Assembly: GCA_964638515.1 (NCBI GenBank)
Contig: CAZWZL010000038.1
Location: 1-25,856 of the forward strand
From: CAYPGJ01 sp964638515
Lineage (GTDB): Bacteria > Planctomycetota > Phycisphaerae > Phycisphaerales > UBA1924
Direction of reading: 5' to 3'
Length of the DNA: 25,856 nucleotides
Positions 14,977 to 22,760 of this stretch are shown piece after piece. The position numbers and the translations under genes are program-made. The first letter of the stretch is position 1. Each line of letters opens with the position of its first letter. Under the pieces are notes generated by a model. It searched no databases. It was not told where the DNA came from and saw only the letters and a program-made list of their open reading frames with translations.

Positions 14977-16380
14977 ATGATTGATCTGAAGCAGCTGCGA
15001 GAGGATCCGGATCGGTTTCGTGAGGGCGCGAAGCGCAAGGGGATCAGCGCCGACATCGACCAGATCCTGGTGCTGGACGAGCACCGCCGGAAAACCCTCA
15101 CGGAGTTGGAGAATCTCCGGGCGGAGCAGAATCGCCTGGCCAAGGAGACGGGGCCGCGCATCGGGCAGCTATCCGGTCAGCTCAAGTCGGCGAGCGGCGA
15201 TCAGAAGACTTCGCTCGAGGCGGAGATCGCGGAGCTGCGCGCTCGACCGGCGGCTTTGAAGGAGGTCATCCAGCGGCTTGAGAGCGAGGCGGCGGCCGTG
15301 GAGCCGAGGCTGCACGAGCTGCTGTTGCACGTTCCGCTGCCGCCGGACTCGGATGTGCCGGTGGGCAAGGGCGCGGAGGACAATGTGGAAATGCGTCGGT
15401 GGAACCCCACGGGGTTCGACCCGACCAAGTCCTTCGAATCCCAGCGCGGGTTTCGCCCGAGGAATCACATCGAGATCGTCAAGCGGCTCGGGCTGGCCGA
15501 CTTTGAGCGCGGCGTGAAGATCGCGGGCACAAGATCGTATGTGCTGACGGGGGATGGGATGCTGCTGCATCAGGCCGTGCTTCGGTACGCGTTCGATTTC
15601 ATGACGCAGCGACAGGGGTTCACGGGCGTGAGCGTGCCGGTGGTGGTGCGCGAGGAGTGCATGGTGGGCACGGGTTTTTTCCCGGCGGGGCGTGAGCAGG
15701 CGTACCACATCGAGGAGACCAAGCGAGGCTCGGGGCACGATCTCTTTCTCACGGGCACGGGCGAAGTCGGGCTGATGGGGCTGCACCAGGACGAGGTGCT
15801 CGAGGAGAGCATGCTGCCACTGAAATATGTGACGGTGAGCACGTGCTTTCGGCGCGAGGCGGGCGCGGCGGGCAAGGACACGGCCGGGCTGTATCGCGTG
15901 CATCAGTTTGAGAAGGTGGAGCAGGTCGTGATCTGCCGACCGAACGAGAAAGAGAGCCGAGCGTGGCACCAGACGATGATCGGATTCGTTGAAGAGCTGC
16001 TCCGGGGGCTCGGGCTTCCGTATCGGCTGCTGCAATGCTGCACGGGCGACCTTGGGCCGAAGAACGCGGACATGGTGGACATCGAGTGCTGGGTGCCGGG
16101 GCGGGGGGAGGCGCTGGCTGATGGCGCCACGACCGGCGCCTACTCGGAGACGCACTCGGCGTCGCGTCTCTATGACTTCCAATGCCGACGATTGAACATG
16201 CGCTGCAAGGGCGAGAGCACGGGGGGCAAGCCCGCGGCGTGTCATTCGCTCAACAACACGGTGATCGCGAGCCCTCGCGTGCTGATCCCGATTCTTGAGA
16301 TGTTTCAGAACGAGGATGGAACGGTCACGATCCCCGCGCCGCTTCGGCCGTACATGGGCGGGCGGCAGCGGATCGGGTGA
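14977..16380 (+). CDS. serS: Seryl-tRNA synthetase
   Basis: Charges tRNA-Ser with serine (class II). The 467 residues exceed the usual ~425. The N-terminal tRNA-binding coiled coil starts MIDLKQLREDPDRFREGAKR and includes the heptad-rich segments around 30-110. The catalytic domain has motif 2 in STCFRREAGAAGKDTAGLYR followed by VHQFEKVEQV. Motif 3 is in the C-terminal block around PRVLIPILEMFQNEDGT, ending LRPYMGGRQRIG. The usual active-site stretch before DFQ (SSCSNCGDFQARR) here reads SETHSASRLYDFQCRR, and GRTLVAILE reads SPRVLIPILE, so this is a divergent bacterial form. The gene lies 68 bp after the strong terminator. Confidence 0.95.
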   Translation: MIDLKQLREDPDRFREGAKRKGISADIDQILVLDEHRRKTLTELENLRAEQNRLAKETGPRIGQLSGQLKSASGDQKTSLEAEIAELRARPAALKEVIQRLESEAAAVEPRLHELLLHVPLPPDSDVPVGKGAEDNVEMRRWNPTGFDPTKSFESQRGFRPRNHIEIVKRLGLADFERGVKIAGTRSYVLTGDGMLLHQAVLRYAFDFMTQRQGFTGVSVPVVVREECMVGTGFFPAGREQAYHIEETKRGSGHDLFLTGTGEVGLMGLHQDEVLEESMLPLKYVTVSTCFRREAGAAGKDTAGLYRVHQFEKVEQVVICRPNEKESRAWHQTMIGFVEELLRGLGLPYRLLQCCTGDLGPKNADMVDIECWVPGRGEALADGATTGAYSETHSASRLYDFQCRRLNMRCKGESTGGKPAACHSLNNTVIASPRVLIPILEMFQNEDGTVTIPAPLRPYMGGRQRIG

Positions 16381-16409
16381 TCATGTCGGAAGCATGTGGC
16401 CAAGACAAA

Positions 16410-16435
16410 GCCCGCCCGAGATGTCTCGGGCGGGC
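16410..16435. terminator. Terminator hairpin between serS and the S8 peptidase gene
   Basis: An 11-bp perfect stem, GCCCGCCCGAG (16410-16420) with CTCGGGCGGGC (16425-16435), loop ATGT. On the minus strand it is followed by TTTGTCTT, so it best serves the minus-strand gene. It may also stop serS transcription. Confidence 0.75.
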
Positions 16436-16464
16436 GTGGCGAGTCTTGGAATGCGGGTCGTAAG

Positions 16465-18882
16465 TCAGGACTGGCCGGGGCTGCCGGGCTGGGGCAGTGT
16501 GCGGCCGAAGTTGGACAGCACGATGTTGAGGTCTTCGAAGTTCACGACGCCGTCGCCGTTGGCGTCGCCGGTGATGTTGCTGGTGCCGAGGAACCGGAGC
16601 ACGTTGCCGAGGTCCTGGAAGTTGACCTCGCCGTCACCGGTGAGATCGCCCGGCAGGAAGACGACGTTCTGGCCGGGGAGCTGCGGGGCGGGATTTTCGT
16701 CGAGCCGCCAGGCGAGCCCGAAGAAGACGTCGGAGAAGGGCTGGCCACCCTTGACGTCGTAGGTCTGTCCGTTCCACAGCACGCGAAGGATGATGCGAGC
16801 ACCGGCGGGCATCCCCTGCTCGATGTAGACGTGTTCGACGTTCTGACGTCGGGCTTCGGACGCGGCGAATCGCAATGTGGGCGTTCCGCTGCCGTCCGAG
16901 ATCCAGTACTCGAGGTTGAGGTCTTCCAATTCGAGCGCTGTTTCCGCGGTCGCGATATTGAGCGTCTGGCCTGCAAAGATGTTGGGGATGTTGAACCGCT
17001 CAAGCCGGTTCCACGTGAGTGTGGCGGTGAAGCGGTCACGACCGCCGACGAACGGCTCGATCATCTCGTAGTCGAGGAAACCGAGCCCGAGACGCCCGAC
17101 GTCCCAGCCGACGGCGTGCACGGGGATGGCATCGAACACACGCTGCTCGCCCGGCGGACGCGGGATGCGCGGATCATCCGAAGGACGTGGGCGCTCGTCG
17201 GGGTTGCCACCAAATGGCCCCTGGGGAATCGGAGAGCCGGTGCCACCGCCACCGATCGGAGGATCACCGCCGCCGACGCCGAAGGGAGGATCGAACTGGC
17301 CCGAGGGCACGCCCACCGTGCCGGGGTCACGAATGAGCGGGTTCTCGAGGGTCGTGGCCTCGGCGTCCATCGTGGCTTCGAGTTCGGCGAGCAGGCCCGA
17401 CTCGATGCGGCCCTGGAACTGCCGGAACAGATTGTGCAGGTCCAGGCGGCCGGCGCCTTCAGACGTATCGAGGGCCTGCTGCGTGAACAGCTCGCGCTGC
17501 GCGTTGCCGGTGCCCTGATTTCCTTGATTGGTCCACAGCTGCGACTTTTCGGTGCCGTTGAGCAGAATGGCGCGAACGGCCGTGTTGTGCAGTCTTGGGT
17601 AGCCCTGGAACTGCGGAAAGAGGTCGGGTCGTCCGTCGCGCAGCGCCTTGAAACCATCCTGCAACAGCGCGACCGCCCCTCCCACCATGCCCGCGGAGAA
17701 CGCGGTGGATTGGGAGCCCGTCTCCGTGGCGGTTGGCGGGTCCGGGATTCGCTCGGCCCGTGAGTAGGTCGCATCACCATCCGAGGTGGGCAGACGGAGA
17801 GCCATGCCCGGCGCGACGATGTCGACGGCCACGCGAGAGTCCCGTTCGACGGTATAGCCCGAGGGCTGCGTCAGATCGCGCTGGCGCCAGAGGCGTGTGT
17901 CGCCCCGGCCTCGGCCCGACTGCGTCCAGATGTTGTTGTACTCGAAGAAGAACGCGCCGCTTCCTCCACCGCCTTCCGGCCCATCGGCTCCGCCGGGCCC
18001 GCTGAGGGCCGCGAGCAACTCCGCGGACTCCTGCCCGCCGACCGCGATGGCGTTCCACGAGGAACCCGGGCTGCCGACCGTGCGGAAGGCCAGTTCGGGC
18101 TGCTGAGGCGGGAAGGGGCCTGCGCCGCCGTCGCCCGTTGGCGCAACAACCGTCACGCCGAACTGGGATGCCATCGAGTCGCAGACACGCGCCGTGAAGC
18201 CCTCGCCTTCCCAGTCGCCGACGATGGAGTAACCAAACACGATGGTGTCGGCCTGCCCGCTCAGTCCGCCGCCCGGGATCGAAGCCTGAGTGACGGGGTC
18301 ACACATGGTGAGCATCGCCGCGTACACGCCCTGCTCGTTGGGAGAGAAGGAGTTGGCCGAGCCGACGAAGTTGGCAACGCTGGCCACGTACGCGTTCGCG
18401 GTGTAGGCCACGCCTCGTGCGAGCGGGGTGGGCGTCTTGGGGGTGCCGTCGCCAATGGCCGCGCCCACGACGCCGGACGCGCGATTGCGCAGCTCCACTT
18501 GCGTCAGAGGGAGCGGGTTGGCGCCGTGGCCGGGAATGGCGCCGGCCTGGATTTCTGCAAGGATGCGCGAACCGCCTTGACCGTCGTCGAAGGCTTCGTG
18601 CGTGGATTGCGGGAACATGCCGTTGATGAACCCGATGATGGACCGCGTGCCGGTGAGCACCTGATCGGCGGGCGGGAGCGAACCGACGCCGGCGGGGTGT
18701 CCGCCCACGCCTCGGTACCACTCGCAGACCACCGTCTGGCCGACCTCTCGGCAGATGGTGCTGATCGCTTCGGCAATCGCGAACGAAGGTGACGAGACCG
18801 CGAGGCCCGCGGACCCTGCGATCAGCGCGCAGGCCAGTCTTCGGTTCTGGGTCATCGGAGCGCGAGAAGTTCGATTCGCCAT
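16465..18882 (-). CDS. Secreted S8 (subtilisin-like) peptidase-type protein with dockerin-like C-terminus
   Basis: An 805-residue exported protein. The N-terminus MANRTSRAPMTQNRRLACAL leads into a hydrophobic signal peptide ending near SPSFA (about 34). Subtilisin-like features are the strand VTVVAPTGDGGAG (243-255, where the oxyanion Asn is expected), SWNAIAVGG (275-283), DIVAPG (354-359) and QSTAFSAGMVGGAVALL with likely nucleophile S392 in place of GTSMAAP. The Asp and His motifs (D-T/S-G, HGT) are not evident, so activity is uncertain. The C-terminus carries two Ca-loop repeats, DLTGDGEVNFQDL and DANGDGVVNFEDL, of the planctomycete dockerin type. The open frame runs to 19263, but the upstream part is antisense to the tRNA, so the ATG at 18882 is preferred. 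Confidence 0.8.
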   Translation of the reverse strand: MANRTSRAPMTQNRRLACALIAGSAGLAVSSPSFAIAEAISTICREVGQTVVCEWYRGVGGHPAGVGSLPPADQVLTGTRSIIGFINGMFPQSTHEAFDDGQGGSRILAEIQAGAIPGHGANPLPLTQVELRNRASGVVGAAIGDGTPKTPTPLARGVAYTANAYVASVANFVGSANSFSPNEQGVYAAMLTMCDPVTQASIPGGGLSGQADTIVFGYSIVGDWEGEGFTARVCDSMASQFGVTVVAPTGDGGAGPFPPQQPELAFRTVGSPGSSWNAIAVGGQESAELLAALSGPGGADGPEGGGGSGAFFFEYNNIWTQSGRGRGDTRLWRQRDLTQPSGYTVERDSRVAVDIVAPGMALRLPTSDGDATYSRAERIPDPPTATETGSQSTAFSAGMVGGAVALLQDGFKALRDGRPDLFPQFQGYPRLHNTAVRAILLNGTEKSQLWTNQGNQGTGNAQRELFTQQALDTSEGAGRLDLHNLFRQFQGRIESGLLAELEATMDAEATTLENPLIRDPGTVGVPSGQFDPPFGVGGGDPPIGGGGTGSPIPQGPFGGNPDERPRPSDDPRIPRPPGEQRVFDAIPVHAVGWDVGRLGLGFLDYEMIEPFVGGRDRFTATLTWNRLERFNIPNIFAGQTLNIATAETALELEDLNLEYWISDGSGTPTLRFAASEARRQNVEHVYIEQGMPAGARIILRVLWNGQTYDVKGGQPFSDVFFGLAWRLDENPAPQLPGQNVVFLPGDLTGDGEVNFQDLGNVLRFLGTSNITGDANGDGVVNFEDLNIVLSNFGRTLPQPGSPGQS

Positions 18883-19009
18883 TTTCCAGATCTCCCACGG
18901 CGGCTCTTGCCCGCAGTGTGCGAGCCAATCGCGCGTCCGTTGATAGAGCGCCGCGACCGGCGCCTGGGCTGGACGTTCCCGGAATCCGCGGTGGATCCCG
19001 TCCTCACAC

Positions 19010-19015
19010 ACTATA
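19010..19015 (-). promoter_or_regulatory. Possible -10 of the S8 peptidase gene
   Basis: TATAGT on the minus strand, about 128 bp before the ATG. No good -35 hexamer lies 16-18 bp upstream, so the assignment is tentative. Confidence 0.3.
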
Positions 19016-19107
19016 CGGACCTGAGCCGGGATGCGGTTCCCGTCGCCGCACCCCGTATTTGAGGCTCGCCAAGGGGTTCCCGGCGGTCTTGGAGGAGCGC
19101 GAGGCCG

Positions 19108-19136
19108 TTGACGGAACAGCATGGGAGCGATACCGT
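19108..19136 (+). promoter_or_regulatory. Promoter of the initiator tRNA
   Basis: TTGACG (19108-19113), a 17-bp spacer and TACCGT (19131-19136), 12 bp before the tRNA 5' end. Confidence 0.65.
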
Positions 19137-19148
19137 TCCCGACCTGAT

Positions 19149-19222
<74 letters not shown>

Positions 19223-19268
19223 TTTCGATGCCGGTTGCAAACGCACCCGGCCCCACGGTTCACGCGAG

Positions 19269-19297
19269 ACGCCGCCGAGAGACCTCGGCGGCGTTTT
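19269..19297 (+). terminator. Rho-independent terminator of tRNA-fMet
   Basis: An 11-bp stem, ACGCCGCCGAG (19269-19279) with CTCGGCGGCGT (19284-19294), loop AGAC, followed by TTTT (19294-19297). Confidence 0.8.
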
Positions 19298-19756
19298 CGC
19301 GCGCCGGCGCCCCCTCTGCGGAGTTCTGGCGAGGGTTTCGGGAGCGATCGCGCCGCGTCGCCCGGTCTGGCAGGGTCTCTGATTCGCCGCCCGGCATAAC
19401 TGGCGGGGGTCGCCTCCGTGAGCTCAGCGGGCCGAATCGGGCCAAAGTCTCTCCGAGTCTCTCTTCACCACCCGCCGGGGTTATCAGGTGATTGTCTCTG
19501 CGTAGCGCGTTCAACCGGGGTGGTCGGCATCGCGTAGTGCGGCCAACGGTGTTGCAGCGCGTCGCGCACGGCGTAGGAGAGGACGCTAGGAAGCGGCTTG
19601 CATTGAATGCGCAACGCGAGCCGGCAGCGCTCCGGAGCGAGCCGGGGAGCAGTACAGGCAACGCGTCCCTGATGATCGTCGCTCCACGCAACTTGCCGTC
19701 ACCGGGCTCGCTTCTGGCCGCTGAGTGAGGGCGCAGCTCGCTGCGCTTCCGGCCCG
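19298..19756. other. Intergenic stretch between the tRNA terminator and the HTH-NTPase gene
   Basis: I see no convincing gene here; the open frames have no start signal or recognisable product. It holds one copy of a 17-bp repeat (19544-19560), a palindrome-centred hairpin (CCGGC at 19621-19625 with GCCGG at 19641-19645 around CGCTCCGGAGCG), and a 6-bp hairpin GCGCAG-CTCG-CTGCGC (19731-19746) just past the stop of the HTH-NTPase gene. That last hairpin lacks a T tract, so its terminator role is doubtful. Confidence 0.5.
19544..19560 (+). repeat. 17-bp direct repeat, left copy
   Basis: CAACGGTGTTGCAGCGC, identical to 22405-22421 and in the same orientation. It contains the small inverted repeat CAAC-GGT-GTTG. 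The two copies bracket the HTH-NTPase gene and its promoter. Confidence 0.7.
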
Positions 19757-21928
19757 TCACACGGTTGCTGGAGCCTCTGCCTTCGAAGCCGAGGCCACTC
19801 GCGATCGAATGTCGTCGACGACCACCTGCCACCGCTGTTGCAGTTCACTTTCGATGAACTCCCGTCTCTCGGCACGCCGCTCTTCCGAGAACCACGAGCC
19901 AGTCCATTGACGGATGTCCATCTTGTACCCAGCGCCGCCGCCCCAGCGGTCCCGGCAGCGTTGCCAGTAGCCGGCGTCCTCGCGAAGCTGTTCGCCAAAC
20001 GCCGCTTCCCCGACCGATTGAATGTCCTGGAAGAACTCGTTCACCGCCGACTCGACCTCAGCGAGCAAGTGCGCAATAAAGCCATGAGCGTCGGCCAGGT
20101 TCCCGTCCTCGGACAGGTTCTTGAGAACGGCCTTCAACTCCGCGACCTGTTTCGCCGTGCGGGCCACGGCCTCGCGCCTCGACCCGTAACCCAATCCGTG
20201 CCAGTAGTCGAAGTTGTACCAATCGCCGCGCCTGTTGACGGATGCGCGAAGGCTTGAGGCGTACCGAAGTTCATCCATGTTGGACAGGAGCGCCTGTTCG
20301 ACATGCGGTTCGCCCTCGGGAATGGCCTCGTTCGCGCGGCACCACACATGCACGCGACGCCCGACTTCCTCCAAGGCAGCGCGAACGGCTTCGTTCTCCC
20401 GGTTGGCAATCAGGTGATCAACCGTCTGCACGAGCGATGAAATGCGCCGTGCCGCCTTGTCTCTCTGTGCGAACACGGTCTGAATCAGTCGCCGTTGCAG
20501 TTGTTCGCGATCAGCAGGGACCATCACGTCTGTAAACTCCACGTGAAGCTCGGGGAGTCTCTGCCGTGCGAGGGTACTCCGGACGTGATCCGACTTGATC
20601 AACCGCCCGTCTTCCACGTTCCCAGCAAGGTTGCCCTGTTGATCGCGTACCTTGGTTTCCTCGCCTCCCCGGGGCAGCACGACGAACACACCGCGCTCGG
20701 AGATCGCGTCGCCCAACCCCCCCTGCACGGCACGCTCGATCACGTCGAGCATCGCCGCGTCCGGCGAATCGTTGAATTTCGAGCAGAACACCACGACCGC
20801 CGACTCATCGTCCAGGTACGCTTGCAAGTCCCGCCTCGGCGCCTTTGGCTCGTCCACGCCCCGCGTATCGATTAGCCGCAGGTCGACGCGCTCTTCGGCA
20901 AGTATCCGCTCGGGAAGGCTTACTTCGATACGGCGCGGCATCGAAAACTCGGGATGATGCCCGTAGTTGATCTTCGCGGACGTGCGTCCCAGCCACTGCA
21001 AGCCCGTCATACCCGTATCACGCGACCAGCTCACCGAGGCTCTCCGTCGTCGATGGAGTTCCAGGCGAGCAAATACTTGCGCCTGGAGATCCTCCCGGTT
21101 CGGATACTTCAGCGCCAGTTCCTTCGCGGGATCTTCGTACCGCAGCTTGCCGTCTCCCGACTTGACGCGCTTGTGCGCGAGTCCGCTCATGTTCCTTAGT
21201 GCCCGGTCAATCTCGGCACTCAGGCCAGCGGCTTCCGAGGAATCCGTACCCTCGTCCGACGCCAACGCTGCAATATGGTCGCAGAACTCCGCCACGAACT
21301 GGCGCATTTCCTCGTCCGTGCATGGATCGACGGAGATCGCGTACTCGCCGCCGGACCGGACGTGAACTTCGCAGATGGTTGTCCTGCCGCCGCCGGTCTG
21401 CAAGACCATCTGGTGCTCCAGATCGTCTTCATTCACGCTCTCGTCCCGAAGGTTGGCTAGCGCACAGATCAACGTTGTCTTCCCGACGCCGGGACTTCCG
21501 ACCATCGCGATGGGATGTTCGGTGCTCGACAGGAAGCGGGCCGTCCGCAGCAGTGCCTCGCGACACGACTCGACCTGCTTCAACAGCACGTTCTTCGTGT
21601 CTGGATCGTCCTGAAGCGACTTCAGCCGTTGCAGGGCCAGCTCGGCCTCCCAGAGCGAGCGACGATTCGCGTGCTCGAACCCCGGTCGCTCCAAGATGGA
21701 CCATTCCTGGCTCAGGTACTCCGCGTACTCCGCCGCCTCCGGCGTGCCGATTGCCCGTGCGAAGTCTTTGGCATCCTCCACCGAAAGCCGCAGGTCGCCA
21801 GATTCGAGCCTCGACACACGGCTGGCGCTGGCGCCGGCCGCCAGCCGCTCCGCAATCTCTGCCTGTGACTTGCCGGCTGCTTGGCGCAGCCTCGAAAGCG
21901 TCACCCTGACTCGCGCTGATTCGTCCAT
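19757..21928 (-). CDS. XRE-type HTH fused to P-loop NTPase (dynamin/GTPase-like), unknown function
   Basis: A 723-residue cytoplasmic protein. Residues about 8-62 form an XRE/Cro-type helix-turn-helix (KSQAEIAERLAAGASASRVSRLESG). A linker helix region follows, then a P-loop: Walker A GSPGVGKTT (144-152). DTRG (354-357) after a hydrophobic strand is a G3/Walker B site. The next strands, AVVVFCSKFND (377-387) and GVFVVLPRGGEE, occupy the usual places after G3, but no clear NKxD specificity motif is present. The ~200 residues between P-loop and DTRG form a large insertion. The C-terminal 250 residues are helical and charged, as in dynamin-like stalks. The start is supported by GGGAGG just upstream of the ATG. 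A DNA-binding, self-regulating NTPase in an accessory region suggests a defence or stress role; this is inference. Confidence 0.75.
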   Translation of the reverse strand: MDESARVRVTLSRLRQAAGKSQAEIAERLAAGASASRVSRLESGDLRLSVEDAKDFARAIGTPEAAEYAEYLSQEWSILERPGFEHANRRSLWEAELALQRLKSLQDDPDTKNVLLKQVESCREALLRTARFLSSTEHPIAMVGSPGVGKTTLICALANLRDESVNEDDLEHQMVLQTGGGRTTICEVHVRSGGEYAISVDPCTDEEMRQFVAEFCDHIAALASDEGTDSSEAAGLSAEIDRALRNMSGLAHKRVKSGDGKLRYEDPAKELALKYPNREDLQAQVFARLELHRRRRASVSWSRDTGMTGLQWLGRTSAKINYGHHPEFSMPRRIEVSLPERILAEERVDLRLIDTRGVDEPKAPRRDLQAYLDDESAVVVFCSKFNDSPDAAMLDVIERAVQGGLGDAISERGVFVVLPRGGEETKVRDQQGNLAGNVEDGRLIKSDHVRSTLARQRLPELHVEFTDVMVPADREQLQRRLIQTVFAQRDKAARRISSLVQTVDHLIANRENEAVRAALEEVGRRVHVWCRANEAIPEGEPHVEQALLSNMDELRYASSLRASVNRRGDWYNFDYWHGLGYGSRREAVARTAKQVAELKAVLKNLSEDGNLADAHGFIAHLLAEVESAVNEFFQDIQSVGEAAFGEQLREDAGYWQRCRDRWGGGAGYKMDIRQWTGSWFSEERRAERREFIESELQQRWQVVVDDIRSRVASASKAEAPATV

Positions 21929-21970
21929 ACCGCCTCCCGATCTGCTTGCTGTTATCGATGCTTTAAGACT

Positions 21971-22014
21971 GCATGATATGCTGGCCAGACTCCCTTGACA
22001 ATGGCATACTGTGC
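21971..22014 (-). promoter_or_regulatory. Candidate operator pair at the HTH-NTPase promoter
   Basis: Two related 11-mers, GCATGATATGC (21971-21981) and GCATACTGTGC (22004-22014), share GCATnnnnTGC and start 33 bp apart, about three helical turns. One overlaps the -10 and the other lies just upstream of the -35. They could bind the gene's own HTH domain. Inference. Confidence 0.35.
21973..22001 (-). promoter_or_regulatory. Promoter of the HTH-NTPase gene
   Basis: On the minus strand, TTGTCA (22001-21996), an exact 17-bp spacer and TATCAT (21978-21973), about 45 bp before the ATG at 21928. Confidence 0.65.
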
Positions 22015-22521
22015 GGAATTTGCCTAACCAACTGCCTGATCAGTAGTTACAGTGGCTTTCCCGACCCTGTTTCATCGTGTCGAGGAGGGGTTCGGCCGCC
22101 CGCACGCGGCAATCGTCTAAGTCAGGCGTCATCAGACGTTGCTGGCTCCGACTGCTTCGGCCTTCGTCCGCGGCGCTCCCGGCCGTTGCCGCTGGAGCGT
22201 CGTCCGGGGGCGCTTCGCGGTTCGCCCCGGGCCGCTACCGCGGGACGCTCCGCTTTGCTGCCTGCCGTCGTTCGGCTTGCTCCCTGTCACTCTCGCCATC
22301 GTCCCCCGCGTTTGGCGAAGGGACTCCACATCTCGGGCTCCCACAATCAGCAAGAACCCATGACAGCCAAGAACGCAGAGAAGATCGCTGACCAGAAGAG
22401 GGAGCAACGGTGTTGCAGCGCATCCCTCGCTTGGTGAAGGAAGCGCGCACTCGCGCGACGCGCGGCATAGGGAACCCGAAGCAGCTGCTCTTGTTGAGCA
22501 CGCGGCGCTCCGGAGGCCCAC
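22015..22521. other. Intergenic stretch with inverted repeats upstream of the recombinase cassette
   Basis: No gene is supported. Overlapping open frames exist on both strands but have no Shine-Dalgarno and no recognisable product. A 25-codon frame at 22361-22438 (MTAKNAEKIADQKREQR...) has a plausible hydrophilic start but reads into the repeat and lacks a ribosome site. The stretch holds related inverted units: GGCGCTCC at 22172-22179, GGAGCGTC (22194-22201) and GACGCTCC (22244-22251), the last two enclosing an inner stem CCGGGGGCG (22204-22212) with CGCCCCGG (22223-22230). It also holds the right copy of the 17-bp repeat. Confidence 0.45.
22405..22421 (+). repeat. 17-bp direct repeat, right copy
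   Basis: CAACGGTGTTGCAGCGC, identical to 19544-19560. Similarity does not clearly extend beyond the 17 bp on either side. Confidence 0.7.
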
Positions 22522-22746
22522 GTGGACACTACACGCAACCCCGAGAGCATGACTGCGACCGAGCGCCGCGCGGAGATCGCCAGCATCATGGCGAGCGGCG
22601 TTGTTCGGGCCGTCCGTCGGGCTCGCTCGGGCACGTCTTCCGCCCCCGAGCCCGCGCCGGAATCCTCCGGCAACGGCCTTGATCTCTGCGCCGACTTGCC
22701 CCTCAGTGTGGCTCCCCGGCCCGCCGGTTCACGCGCGGGTCTCTGA
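22522..22746 (+). CDS. Small protein heading the recombinase cassette, unknown function
   Basis: A 74-residue protein, from a GTG with GGAGG at 22512-22516 (5 nt spacing). It has the helix-like stretch MTATERRAEIASIMASGVVR followed by AVRRARSG and then a Ser/Pro-rich tail with LDLCADLPLSVAPR. I do not know its function. Small ORFs of this kind precede DUF2924 genes in similar cassettes. Its stop TGA overlaps an in-frame ATG of the next gene, so the cassette is probably translated as a coupled operon. Confidence 0.6.
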   Translation: MDTTRNPESMTATERRAEIASIMASGVVRAVRRARSGTSSAPEPAPESSGNGLDLCADLPLSVAPRPAGSRAGL

Positions 22747-22760
22747 TGGAAAGGAGCCGC

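Noticed and set aside
21995..22025. TTGACA on the plus strand as a promoter reading toward the cassette
   Set aside because: No acceptable -10 lies 16-18 bp downstream; the minus-strand reading of the same region is much better.
21973..22437. Overlapping frames on both strands (up to 154 codons) between the HTH-NTPase and the cassette
   Set aside because: No Shine-Dalgarno, low-complexity Arg/Ser/Ala composition, and no recognisable product on either strand.
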